Assembly: GCA_964609025.1 (NCBI GenBank)
Contig: CAZSQM010000005.1
Coordinates: forward strand, 54,622-118,621
Direction: 5' to 3'
Length of the DNA: 64,000 nucleotides
Source: SIG307 sp964609025
GTDB lineage: Bacteria > Bacillota > Clostridia > Lachnospirales > Lachnospiraceae
Positions 36,421 to 44,093 of this stretch are shown here, piece by piece. Numbering within the stretch: the first letter of the stretch is position 1; each line of letters begins with the position of its first letter. Made by a program: the position numbers and the translations under genes. The notes beneath the pieces are model-generated. The model saw nothing but the letters and a program-made list of their open reading frames with translations, was not told where the DNA came from and ran no database searches.

Positions 36421-36624
36421 TTATTCGAAATTATTTTCCAGGCGGCTGATAAAACGCTCCATCTCCTCTTTGGAATGCTGGTTTCTGCTCGCTTCTATCA
36501 CCGCACGCTTTTCCTCGTCGCTCATTCCCGCAAAGCAGTTCATCGCCTTTGTATTTGCCGCTAATGACAGTCCGAAACCGATCGGCATATCGTCCCGGAT
36601 ACTTTCCTTTTGCTCTTTTTCCAT
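36421..36624 (-). CDS. Small conserved protein of unknown function, 67 aa
   Basis: Small soluble acidic protein set by AAAGGAGGGTATTCC before ATG. It reads DDMPIGFGLSLAANTKAMNC then FAGMSDEEKRAVIEASR, predicted as two or three helices. Similar short proteins are frequent in Clostridia, but I know no function. It lies just downstream of the AraC gene on the same strand, about 60 bases away, so it may be cotranscribed. Confidence 0.6.
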   Translation of the reverse strand: MEKEQKESIRDDMPIGFGLSLAANTKAMNCFAGMSDEEKRAVIEASRNQHSKEEMERFISRLENNFE

Positions 36625-36685
36625 GGAATACCCTCCTTTCCCCTTCCAGTATTCCACCGGGCCGTAAAAAGTATTCAGCCCCCCT

Positions 36686-37525
36686 TCAGCCGCGATATTC
36701 ATGAATCGACTGCTCGTAAAACTGCTGTCTGCGCCATTGGCTCGGCGATACCTGAAACTGTTTTCGGAACTGCTTCGAAAACTCAAGGGGGTCGTCATAC
36801 CCGACGCACAACGCCACCTCCTTAATCGAAAGCTCCTTGTTTTTCAGATGCTGCGCCGCTGCCGCAAACTTCATCTTCAAAAGATACTGCTGCGGACTCT
36901 GCCCCTTCTGCTCCCGGAAAATACGGCTGAAATAGCTGCGGTCAAGTCCAACATAGTCTGCCAGCTCCGCCACCCGGAGTTTTCTGTGCAGATTCATCCG
37001 CATATATGCCTCGCATTTCCGCACATAGCTGCTTCCTTTTTCTTCCTCTGTGCCGCGCAGCCTGCCGGCGGTCATTGCACAAAGAATCCCCCAGAGTCTT
37101 TCCATCACAAAGGTAAACTCGGCTCCTCCCGCCTCCGTCAGTTCTCTCACCGCCCTTCCGACCGTTCCGTTTTTATCCGTAAGCACCGGAGTTTCTTTGG
37201 AAAAGCCCGCTGCCGAAAGCATTTCCCCGCACAGAGCTCCCGCAAATTCCACCCACCGGTAAACCCACGGTTCCTCCTTATCCGCCTCATAATAAGCAAG
37301 CTGTCCCGGATAAATCAGGAAATACTGCCCCGCTTCTATCTCGTAACGCTTTCCCTCGGCAAGCAGATACCCCCTGCCGCTGTATACATAATGCACAAAA
37401 TAAAAATTACGGATACACGGTCCGTAACCATAACCGCTGTCACATTCCTGCTCCCCGTACTGTAACGGATAAACATCCCGCGGCACCAGCACGGTGTCCG
37501 CATACCAAACGTGAAACAATCCCAT
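36686..37525 (-). CDS. AraC-family transcriptional regulator
   Basis: Regulator of 279 residues. The N-terminal cupin sugar-sensing half (residues of about 20-95, with FVHYVYSGRGYLLAEGKRYEI and the YPGQLAYYEAD turn) is followed by a C-terminal double helix-turn-helix (about 180-275: LRVAELADYVGLDRSYFSRI and SIKEVALCVGYDDPLEFSKQ). It is divergent from the GH27 gene and probably turns it, and perhaps the GH43 gene, on in response to a sugar. The start is the ATG about 8 bases past AAAGGAGG; an ATG two codons earlier is too close to it. Confidence 0.9.
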   Translation of the reverse strand: MGLFHVWYADTVLVPRDVYPLQYGEQECDSGYGYGPCIRNFYFVHYVYSGRGYLLAEGKRYEIEAGQYFLIYPGQLAYYEADKEEPWVYRWVEFAGALCGEMLSAAGFSKETPVLTDKNGTVGRAVRELTEAGGAEFTFVMERLWGILCAMTAGRLRGTEEEKGSSYVRKCEAYMRMNLHRKLRVAELADYVGLDRSYFSRIFREQKGQSPQQYLLKMKFAAAAQHLKNKELSIKEVALCVGYDDPLEFSKQFRKQFQVSPSQWRRQQFYEQSIHEYRG

Positions 37526-37695
37526 CGCCATGCCTCCTTTCCCTTCTGATATATCACATTTTCCCATGTTGTGTCAACATTTTACTATTTCAAAGTCCGT
37601 CCTAAAGTCTTACACTGAAACCGGAACAGAAACAGGTTCGTCCGCGAAGTTTTCGCGCATCGACCTCCGTTATACCTATGAAAGGAGTTTTTCTT

Positions 37696-38964
37696 ATGGT
37701 CGCAAAAACACCGCCTATGGGCTGGAACAGCTGGGACTGCTACGGGGCTGCGGTTACCGAAGACATCGTGAAAGCCAACGCTGACTTTATGGCAGCAAAC
37801 CTAAAACAATACGGTTGGGAATACATCGTCGTTGACATCCAGTGGTACGAGCCGACCGCAGAAAGTCACTATTACCATAACTTTACGGAATTGTGCATGG
37901 ATGAATATTCCCGGCTTCTCCCTGCGGTAAACCGTTTTCCGTCAGCCGCAGACGGCAGGGGCTTTGCGCCTCTTGCGGACTATGTCCACTCTCTCGGATT
38001 AAAATTCGGCATCCATATGATGCGCGGTATCCCGAGGCAGGCAGTTCACCGGAATACGCCGGTAAAGAACACGACCCGGACTGCCAGACAGATTGCCGCA
38101 CAGAGCAGCATCTGTGACTGGAACACCGATATGTACGGCGTCGACTGCTCCAAGGAGGGCGCACAGGCTTACTACGACAGTCTGTTTGAACTCTATGCCT
38201 CCTGGGGCGTTGATTTCGTCAAGGTAGATGATATCTGCCGCGGCTACCCGGTTGCCGAGGTAGAAGCCATCGCCGCTGCCATCCGGCACTGCGGCCGCGA
38301 TATCGTACTTTCTCTTTCTCCGGGGCCGGCACACCTTGATATGGCGGAGCATATGAAGCAGTACACGAATATGTGGCGGATTACCGACGACTTCTGGGAT
38401 AAATGGGAGCTTCTCTACAATATGTTTGAGCGGGCGGAAAAGTGGTGCATTCACTCCGGCATTACCGACGGTCACGGACACTGGCCGGATGCGGACATGC
38501 TGCCGATCGGTCCGATTAATCAGGTCTACGACAAGGCAAACCGCACCAACTTTACAAAGGACGAACAGCGCACCATGCTGACCCTTTGGAGTATTCTGCG
38601 TTCCCCGCTTATGATTGGCGGCGATATGACCGGCTTTGATGAATTTACCATGAGCCTGCTCAACAACGCGGAATTGATTCAGGTACTGACGCATACTCAT
38701 TCCGCTCATCCGCTTTACCGCAAAAAAAGCGGAGATACGGAAACCTGCGCCTGGATGAGCACTTACGAAAACGGAAACTTTTGTATTGCCCTGTTTAATC
38801 TCGGAGAAACAGAAACCACGGTTACCGCAGCTCTTCCGTTCGGCGGCACTTATACCTGTTACGATATCTGGAAGCGGCAGACGATTGCGCCTGTGGAAAA
38901 CAAAGTAAGCGAAACGCTTCCGCCGCACGGTGCGGCAATGTTTCGCTTATCATCATGTTTATAA
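37696..38964 (+). CDS. GH27-family alpha-galactosidase-like enzyme
   Basis: Glycoside hydrolase of 422 residues in the GH27 family, which holds alpha-galactosidases and beta-L-arabinopyranosidases. The N-terminal PPMGWNSWDCYGAAV opens the TIM barrel. The nucleophile Asp sits in DFVKVDDICRG and the acid/base Asp in WRITDDFWDKW. A beta-sandwich of about 90 residues ends the protein. There is no signal peptide, so it acts on imported oligosaccharides. ATG at 37696 follows AAAGGAGTTTTTCTT. It is divergent from the AraC gene. Confidence 0.88.
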   Translation: MVAKTPPMGWNSWDCYGAAVTEDIVKANADFMAANLKQYGWEYIVVDIQWYEPTAESHYYHNFTELCMDEYSRLLPAVNRFPSAADGRGFAPLADYVHSLGLKFGIHMMRGIPRQAVHRNTPVKNTTRTARQIAAQSSICDWNTDMYGVDCSKEGAQAYYDSLFELYASWGVDFVKVDDICRGYPVAEVEAIAAAIRHCGRDIVLSLSPGPAHLDMAEHMKQYTNMWRITDDFWDKWELLYNMFERAEKWCIHSGITDGHGHWPDADMLPIGPINQVYDKANRTNFTKDEQRTMLTLWSILRSPLMIGGDMTGFDEFTMSLLNNAELIQVLTHTHSAHPLYRKKSGDTETCAWMSTYENGNFCIALFNLGETETTVTAALPFGGTYTCYDIWKRQTIAPVENKVSETLPPHGAAMFRLSSCL

Positions 38965-39012
38965 TTATATTAACATTTTAGTTGTGGAATAGCCTTTTAA
39001 TTAGTTTTCTTA

Positions 39013-39045
39013 TTGACACCCGGAGAAATCTACTATATAGTAGAT
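39013..39045 (+). promoter_or_regulatory. Promoter with palindromic operator for the GH43 gene
   Basis: TTGACA (39013-39018) and TATAGT (39036-39041) are exactly 17 bases apart. A perfect 18-bp palindrome, ATCTACTATATAGTAGAT (39028-39045), covers the -10 box, the usual site of a repressor. Confidence 0.85.
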
Positions 39046-39117
39046 TGAAAGAGAATTGAATTCTATCTCATAGCGCAAAAGTATTTTATTTTATTAAGAA
39101 CGGAGGCATCGTCTATT

Positions 39118-40536
39118 ATGGCAGCAAAGCAAGCCAGAAACGCACTCAATCCCTATCTTCCGTCCTGGGAATATATTCCGGACGGTGAACCCTATGTCTT
39201 TGGCGACCGGGTTTATATTTACGGTTCCCACGACTTATTTAACGGTCATGTATTCTGTCTTGGCGATTATGTATGCTGGTCCGCACCTGTGGACCGGCTC
39301 GGCGACTGGAGATACGAAGGCGTCATCTATCCAAAGACCGCAGACCCGCTAAACCGCGACGGAAAAATGTGTCTGTATGCCCCGGATGTCACCGTGGGCC
39401 CGGACGGGCGGTATTACCTTTACTATGTCCTGGATCATGTATCGGTTGTTTCCGTGGCAGTCTGCGACACACCGGCAGGAAACTATGAATTTTACGGCTA
39501 TGTCCACTATGCGGACGGGACGCGTTTGGGCGAACGGCCGGGGGATGAACCGCAGTTTGACCCGGGCGTTCTGACCGAGGGAAACAAAACGTATCTCTAC
39601 ACCGGTTTTTGCGGCAGAGGCGATAAAAGCAGAACGGGAGCTATGGCAACCGTACTTGCTTCCGATATGCTCACTATTTTGGAGGAACCGGTATTTGTAG
39701 TTCCGGGCAGCGAGTACAGCGCAGGCACGGGCTTTGAAGGTCACGCCTTTTTTGAAGCTCCTTCCATCCGCAAAATCGGCGACACTTATTATTTCATTTA
39801 TTCCTCCGAGGTCATGCATGAATTGTGCTATGCAACCGCAAAGAACCCGACGGAAAAGTTTACCTACGGCGGCGTAATTATAAGCAACTGCGACCTGCAT
39901 ATCGACACCTACAAGCCTGCGGATATGCCGGCGGCGTACGGTGCCAACAACCACGGCAGTATCGTTCGGATTTTAGAGCAATGGTACATTTTCTATCACC
40001 GCCACACCAACGGCACCTGGTACAGCAGACAGGGCTGTGCGGAAAAGATTTCCGTACTTGCGGACGGAAGCATTCCCCAGGCGGAACTCACCTCCTGCGG
40101 CTTAAACGGCGGGCCGCTTCCGGGTTGCGGCGAATATCCGGCATATCTTGCCTGCAATCTTTTTACCGACACGCCGCATCCGTATGTAGGCGGGGACGCA
40201 TTTCCGAAGATAACGCAGGACGGCCGCGACGGCGACGAGGAGGAGGGCTACATTGCCAACATACAGAACTCCGCAACGGCAGGCTTTAAATATTTCGACT
40301 GTAAAAATGTGACCGGCTTCGCCGTTACTACCCGCGGCTACGCAAACGGCACCTTTGAGATAAAAACCGCCTGGGACGGCGAAGTTTTAGGCCGTATCAC
40401 ACTTCAGTATACAAACGTATGGGAGCGCTATGTGACCCCGGTCCGGATTCCGGACGGTGTCCATGCGATTTACCTGACCTACCGTGGCGACGGAAACGCC
40501 AGCTTAAAATCCTTTGAACTTCTCACTGCGGAATAA
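39118..40536 (+). CDS. GH43-family glycosidase (arabinofuranosidase/xylosidase type)
   Basis: Intracellular glycosidase of 472 residues with no signal peptide. A five-bladed beta-propeller spans about 1-310. The catalytic acids of GH43 fit Asp in NPYLPSWEYIPDGEPYVFGD or nearby, Asp in CLYAPDVTVGPDGRYYLYY, and Glu in GHAFFEAPSIRKIGDTYYFIYSS; HGSIVRILEQWYIFYHRH is also conserved. A C-terminal sandwich (about 340-472) may bind carbohydrate. ATG lies behind CGGAGGCATC. It follows the GH27 gene on the same strand but has its own operator-controlled promoter. Confidence 0.85.
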   Translation: MAAKQARNALNPYLPSWEYIPDGEPYVFGDRVYIYGSHDLFNGHVFCLGDYVCWSAPVDRLGDWRYEGVIYPKTADPLNRDGKMCLYAPDVTVGPDGRYYLYYVLDHVSVVSVAVCDTPAGNYEFYGYVHYADGTRLGERPGDEPQFDPGVLTEGNKTYLYTGFCGRGDKSRTGAMATVLASDMLTILEEPVFVVPGSEYSAGTGFEGHAFFEAPSIRKIGDTYYFIYSSEVMHELCYATAKNPTEKFTYGGVIISNCDLHIDTYKPADMPAAYGANNHGSIVRILEQWYIFYHRHTNGTWYSRQGCAEKISVLADGSIPQAELTSCGLNGGPLPGCGEYPAYLACNLFTDTPHPYVGGDAFPKITQDGRDGDEEEGYIANIQNSATAGFKYFDCKNVTGFAVTTRGYANGTFEIKTAWDGEVLGRITLQYTNVWERYVTPVRIPDGVHAIYLTYRGDGNASLKSFELLTAE

Positions 40537-40545
40537 CCGCAGAAG

Positions 40546-40588
40546 GAAGGGGCCGCCGCAAAATTCCGCGGCAGCCCCTTCTTTTTTC
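40546..40588. terminator. Shared terminator between GH43 and spoVAC
   Basis: AAGGGGCCGCCGC pairs with GCGGCAGCCCCTT, with a T-run on the + strand (CTTTTTT). It lies between two convergent genes and can serve both. Confidence 0.8.
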
Positions 40589-40591
40589 GGT

Positions 40592-41101
40592 TTAGGAAAC
40601 GATTCCCAGCACTTTCAATATCCAATACACCAGCCCTAACACCCAGCTGGTAAAAATCCCGTACAAAATCACCGGCCCCGCAATCGTAAAGATTTTGCAG
40701 CCGATACCGAATACCTGTCCTTCCTTGCTGTATTCGATTGCGGAGGCCGCCACGGAGTTCGCAAAGCCGGTAATCGGTACAACACTGCCCGCACCGGCAT
40801 ACTTTGTCAGCTTCTGATAAAGATTGAGACCGGTAGTTAAGGCAGACAAAAAAATCAGCGTAATGATGACATACAGGGCGGCATCCTCTTTCTTTGCACC
40901 CCAACTCAGATACAAATTAGTGAGCGCCTGCCCTAACGTACAAATCGCTCCGCCTGCCGCAAACGCCCAGCAAATATTAATCCACGGATTATGCTTCGGC
41001 GTGACCTGTTCCACATACCTGTTATACTTTTCGTCCCGTTTCACACTGTCGGTTTCCTTTACCACCTCGTGTATCATACGCTTTCTTTCTTTTTCATCCA
41101 T
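40592..41101 (-). CDS. spoVAC: Stage V sporulation protein AC
   Basis: Membrane protein of 169 residues, the mechanosensitive SpoVA subunit in Bacillus. A charged N-terminal 45 residues lead into four membrane helices with family hallmarks KHNPWINICWAFAAGGAICT, GLNLYQKLTKYAGAGSVVPI and TGFANSVAASAIEYSKEGQV. It is the last gene of the sigma-F/spoVA cluster and lies 79 bases after spoVAB. spoVAD and spoVAE do not follow it here. Confidence 0.93.
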   Translation of the reverse strand: MDEKERKRMIHEVVKETDSVKRDEKYNRYVEQVTPKHNPWINICWAFAAGGAICTLGQALTNLYLSWGAKKEDAALYVIITLIFLSALTTGLNLYQKLTKYAGAGSVVPITGFANSVAASAIEYSKEGQVFGIGCKIFTIAGPVILYGIFTSWVLGLVYWILKVLGIVS

Positions 41102-41180
41102 TCGATGCCGCTCCCTTCTCGCAAAAACGGTGATTGTAGCTCCTGCCGCGTAAAGCCTTTTCTCCTGCGGCTTTTACGCT

Positions 41181-41609
41181 TTATTTCCCTGCGCCGAGCA
41201 CAAGCTGATACCACGCGCCAAACCCTTTCCCGACTGCAAACGCCACTACCACGAGCGGCATTCCCACCTGCAGCTTGATTCTTTTTGCAAAGACCGGAAG
41301 CACTCTTACCACCTCGGCCAGTGCCGCCGCAAGACACCCGACAAAGATGCCGGAAAACCAGCCGAATGCCGTCCGGCACAGCGTTCCGCAGAAAAGCTCT
41401 ATTTGAAACAGGTCAAAGAGATTGGCTAGCGTTATGCCGAACACGGCGACGCTTTCGTACAGCATCGTATATTTTGCCGTTTTCGTTCCTGCCGCAAGTC
41501 TTGTCACCACGCCGACCGTCGTAATAAATGCAAACAGGCCGGCCGCCACGGCTATGCCGAAAAAAATCCCTATGGGGCAATACACTGCCGCTCGCAAAAT
41601 CTCAGACAT
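41181..41609 (-). CDS. spoVAB: Stage V sporulation protein AB
   Basis: Membrane protein of 142 residues with about five helices, matching SpoVAB: GIFFGIAVAAGLFAFITTVG, VVTRLAAGTKTAKYTMLYE near 35-53, and FVGCLAAALAEVVRVLPVFA near 90. Its ATG overlaps the end of spoVAA by 8 bases, which implies translational coupling. It is needed for the dipicolinic acid channel in Bacillus, although its exact role is unclear. Confidence 0.88.
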   Translation of the reverse strand: MSEILRAAVYCPIGIFFGIAVAAGLFAFITTVGVVTRLAAGTKTAKYTMLYESVAVFGITLANLFDLFQIELFCGTLCRTAFGWFSGIFVGCLAAALAEVVRVLPVFAKRIKLQVGMPLVVVAFAVGKGFGAWYQLVLGAGK

Positions 41610-42237
41610 CTTCCTTCTTTCCCTCCCTGGACGCATTCTCGATAATCGTGGTATTCACATCTTTCTCATACTGTCGCATCTGCACCTGAAGCGGAGTAGG
41701 GTCGCTGTCGATTTTCTTCCGCAGAAAATGATTGAAAAACAGAATAATCCCAATCGGAATACCGATGCTGTACGCAACCTCCAGTTCGCCCGGTGCGCCC
41801 CGTTCCGCCCCTTCCGTCAGTTTATAAATCAGCGCAAAAATTTCCTCTACACTGGCATCCTTATTAAAGGTAATAATCGTAAACGCGGCACCGAAAAATA
41901 CCGTCAGACAGACAAAGGCTGCTTTTCCCCAGTCCAGTGCCTTTTTATACTTGTTCTTTTCCGCCGGTTTGTATTCCACAATAAAGTCCGGCTCCCCAAG
42001 CGGGGTAACGAAAACCTCCGGGTATGCCGCCCCGATCAGTTCGATTACCTTCATTACGCAAAAAGCCTGTTTCTTTTTCTTCTTTTCCGGAAACACATGC
42101 AGTTCGATTGCCCCGACTTTCTGCTTTATTACCGGGTCGTTTGCATAAATCGAAGCCACGTCGGAAAGAACGACTCTGCGCTTATTGACAAGGCTGCACT
42201 GTCCAACATATAAAAATACGGTTACCTGCTGTGACAT
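41602..42237 (-). CDS. spoVAA: Stage V sporulation protein AA
   Basis: SpoVAA of 211 residues. The N-terminal domain (about 1-95, beginning MSQQVTVFLYVGQCSLVNKR) is cytosolic and includes a Lys-rich loop. Two membrane helices follow (near FVCLTVFFGAAFTIITFNKD and LEVAYSIGIPIGIILFFNHF), then a charged end. ATG at 42237 lies behind AAGGAGAG. It overlaps the preceding 61-codon gene by 16 bases and the next by 8. First of the spoVA genes in this cluster. Confidence 0.88.
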   Translation of the reverse strand: MSQQVTVFLYVGQCSLVNKRRVVLSDVASIYANDPVIKQKVGAIELHVFPEKKKKKQAFCVMKVIELIGAAYPEVFVTPLGEPDFIVEYKPAEKNKYKKALDWGKAAFVCLTVFFGAAFTIITFNKDASVEEIFALIYKLTEGAERGAPGELEVAYSIGIPIGIILFFNHFLRKKIDSDPTPLQVQMRQYEKDVNTTIIENASREGKKEDV

Positions 42238-42407
42238 AAACGCTCTCCTTGCCAAGGCTGCTCTGCAATCCGCATATACGCCTCACGATACACCAGAGTT
42301 CCTTCCGGAATATCCTCCGGTTTTCGCAGATACCAGATAAAAAAGAGAATGACTGCCAAAAGAACAACTGCCGCAACCGCCAGCGCAACTCTTTGTTTTA
42401 CTGTCAT
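42222..42407 (-). CDS. Small membrane protein between sigF and spoVAA
   Basis: Protein of 61 residues with a single membrane helix (VALAVAAVVLLAVILFFIWY) and a short hydrophilic tail ending in WQGERLCHSR. It overlaps spoVAA by 16 bases and follows sigF by 53 bases, so it is probably part of the operon. I know no family for it. The frame could be a by-product of the spoVAA leader, but the clean membrane helix and an AAAGG site support a real gene. Confidence 0.55.
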   Translation of the reverse strand: MTVKQRVALAVAAVVLLAVILFFIWYLRKPEDIPEGTLVYREAYMRIAEQPWQGERLCHSR

Positions 42408-42460
42408 CCTTTCACCGCCTTTCGTAATACTGACGGAAGTATGTGCCGTTTTTGTACAAA

Positions 42461-43174
42461 CTATGCAAGTAAACTTCTCATATGCTGCAATATTTTCTTT
42501 TCCATCCGGCTTACCTGAACCTGACTGACGCCAAGCATCCCCGCAATCTCCGTCTGCGTCTTGTTCTCAAAATAACGCAGTCGGATCAGCCGACGTTCTT
42601 CTTCCCCAAGCGCGTCTAAAAGCTGCTTTGTCACAAGCTGATTAACAATCCGTTCCGTAGCGTCCTCTTCTCCCGCCAGCCGCTCCGCCAGTGTACTTTC
42701 GGTTCCGTCCGCACGGCTGATCGGCTTTGACAGGGATTCCACTTCCGTACACGCTTCCATGGCAAGTACAATATCTTCCATGTCAAGCCCCGTGTCCTCT
42801 GCGATTTCCTCTAACGTAGCGTCCCTGCCGAGCCGGGCCAGCAGCCGCTCGCCGGAGGCTTTGAGGCGGATATTGTTTTCCTTTAAGGTCCTGCTTACCT
42901 TTATCATTCCGTCGTCCCTGAGAAAACGTTTGATTTCGCCGCTTATCATCGGTACCGCATAGGTAGAGAATTTCACATCAAAGGTCACATCAAACTTATC
43001 GATTGCTTTCATCAGCCCGATGGTCCCTATCTGAAACAAATCCTCCGCTTCGCAGCCGCGTCCGGTAAAACGCCGCACCATACTCCAAACCAGTCCGACA
43101 TTTTCGGTAATCAGCTGCTCCCTAGCCTGTCTGTCCCCCGCCTGCGAAAGACGTATCAGTCCGATTGTATCCAA
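42461..43174 (-). CDS. sigF: Sporulation sigma factor F
   Basis: Sigma-F of 237 residues, the first forespore-specific sigma factor. Region 2 (about 15-85) has EDLFQIGTIGLMKAIDKFD and FSTYAVPMISGEIKRFLRDD. Region 3 lies at about 95-150, and region 4 ends TQTEIAGMLGVSQVQVSRME. It starts with TTG behind GGAGGGAGG, 16 bases after spoIIAB. It is held inactive by SpoIIAB until SpoIIAA is dephosphorylated. Target genes would include the spoVA genes downstream by way of sigma-G. Confidence 0.95.
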   Translation of the reverse strand: MDTIGLIRLSQAGDRQAREQLITENVGLVWSMVRRFTGRGCEAEDLFQIGTIGLMKAIDKFDVTFDVKFSTYAVPMISGEIKRFLRDDGMIKVSRTLKENNIRLKASGERLLARLGRDATLEEIAEDTGLDMEDIVLAMEACTEVESLSKPISRADGTESTLAERLAGEEDATERIVNQLVTKQLLDALGEEERRLIRLRYFENKTQTEIAGMLGVSQVQVSRMEKKILQHMRSLLA

Positions 43175-43190
43175 GTTTTCCTCCCTCCGT

Positions 43191-43616
43191 TTACCCGATT
43201 ACTTTACGCATCCTGATTACAGTTCCTTCCCCCACTGCCGATTCCACTACCAGCTCGTCCGTAAACGCCTCCATAAAGGAAAAGCCCATGCCGGAACGCT
43301 CCAACTCCGGTTTTGTGGTATACATCGGTTCCATTGCCGCCGCAATATCCGCGATTCCGCTTCCGGTATCCTTAATCCGAAAGAATACCTCCCGCCCCTT
43401 TCTCGCACACCAGAGCTCCACAATTCCTTCTTCTTGTCCGTACCCATGAATAATTGCATTGGTTACGGCTTCCGAAACCGCCGTTTTCGTATCCGCAAGC
43501 TCGGTTAACGTCGGGTTTAACGGGGTCAGAAATGCCGCCACCGTCATTCGCGCCAATGCCTCATTACAGGATTTTGCCTGAAAGGTCAGACACATCTCGT
43601 TATCATATTTCTCCAC
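43191..43616 (-). CDS. spoIIAB: Anti-sigma F factor and SpoIIAA kinase
   Basis: GHKL-fold serine kinase of 141 residues that binds sigma-F and phosphorylates SpoIIAA. The N box (DTKTAVSEAVTNAIIHGYGQ), G1 box (IKDTGSGIADI) and G2 box (ERSGMGFSFMEAFTD) are intact. It starts with GTG behind GGAGGCAGGA, an alternative start like that of sigF. Gene order is the classical spoIIA order. Confidence 0.95.
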   Translation of the reverse strand: MEKYDNEMCLTFQAKSCNEALARMTVAAFLTPLNPTLTELADTKTAVSEAVTNAIIHGYGQEEGIVELWCARKGREVFFRIKDTGSGIADIAAAMEPMYTTKPELERSGMGFSFMEAFTDELVVESAVGEGTVIRMRKVIG

Positions 43617-43649
43617 TCTCCTGCCTCCTTTTTTCTTCTCGCTTTTCTG

Positions 43650-44012
43650 TCATCTGCCGCCGAAGCTCTCTTTTGCCGGGCGCAGAAACGCCTCCTCTGC
43701 CGTTTCGTATTGCTCTACAATTTTATAAAGCCCCGAAAACGTAAGAATCCGTTCCACATTTTTCCCGACGCCCATGACTCCGACGCGTCCTCCCTGAAAA
43801 ATAACCTGCCGATAACGTCCCATAATCACTCCGATTCCCGAACTGTCCATAAAATCCACACCGGTAAAATCAAACAGGATATGCTTTGCATGGCTTCGCG
43901 CCAATAAACTATCCGCTGTTTCCCGTACCGCCAACGCGGTATGATGGTCCAAATCTGCCTTCAAATGAATGATTAAAATGTTGTTCCGTACTTCATACTC
44001 AGCCGCCTGCAT
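43650..44012 (-). CDS. spoIIAA: Anti-anti-sigma F factor
   Basis: STAS-domain protein of 120 residues that frees sigma-F by binding SpoIIAB when not phosphorylated. The phosphorylation site lies in FMDSSGIGVIMGRY with serines at 57 and 58. ATG follows AAAGGAGG. It is the first gene of spoIIAA-spoIIAB-sigF. A strong terminator of the preceding gene ends only about 20 bases before the start, so the operon promoter must overlap that hairpin or lie farther upstream. Confidence 0.95.
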   Translation of the reverse strand: MQAAEYEVRNNILIIHLKADLDHHTALAVRETADSLLARSHAKHILFDFTGVDFMDSSGIGVIMGRYRQVIFQGGRVGVMGVGKNVERILTFSGLYKIVEQYETAEEAFLRPAKESFGGR

Positions 44013-44031
44013 TTTTCCTCCTTTCCCGCAG

Positions 44032-44067
44032 AAAAAAAGGAAGACATGTTCTTACCATGTCTTCCTT
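44032..44067 (-). terminator. Terminator between the TPR gene and spoIIAA
   Basis: GGAAGACATG pairs with CATGTCTTCC around GTAAGAA, followed by TTTTTTT on the minus strand. Confidence 0.85.
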
Positions 44068-44093
44068 CGTAACAGCCTCTGCGATTTTCTATG

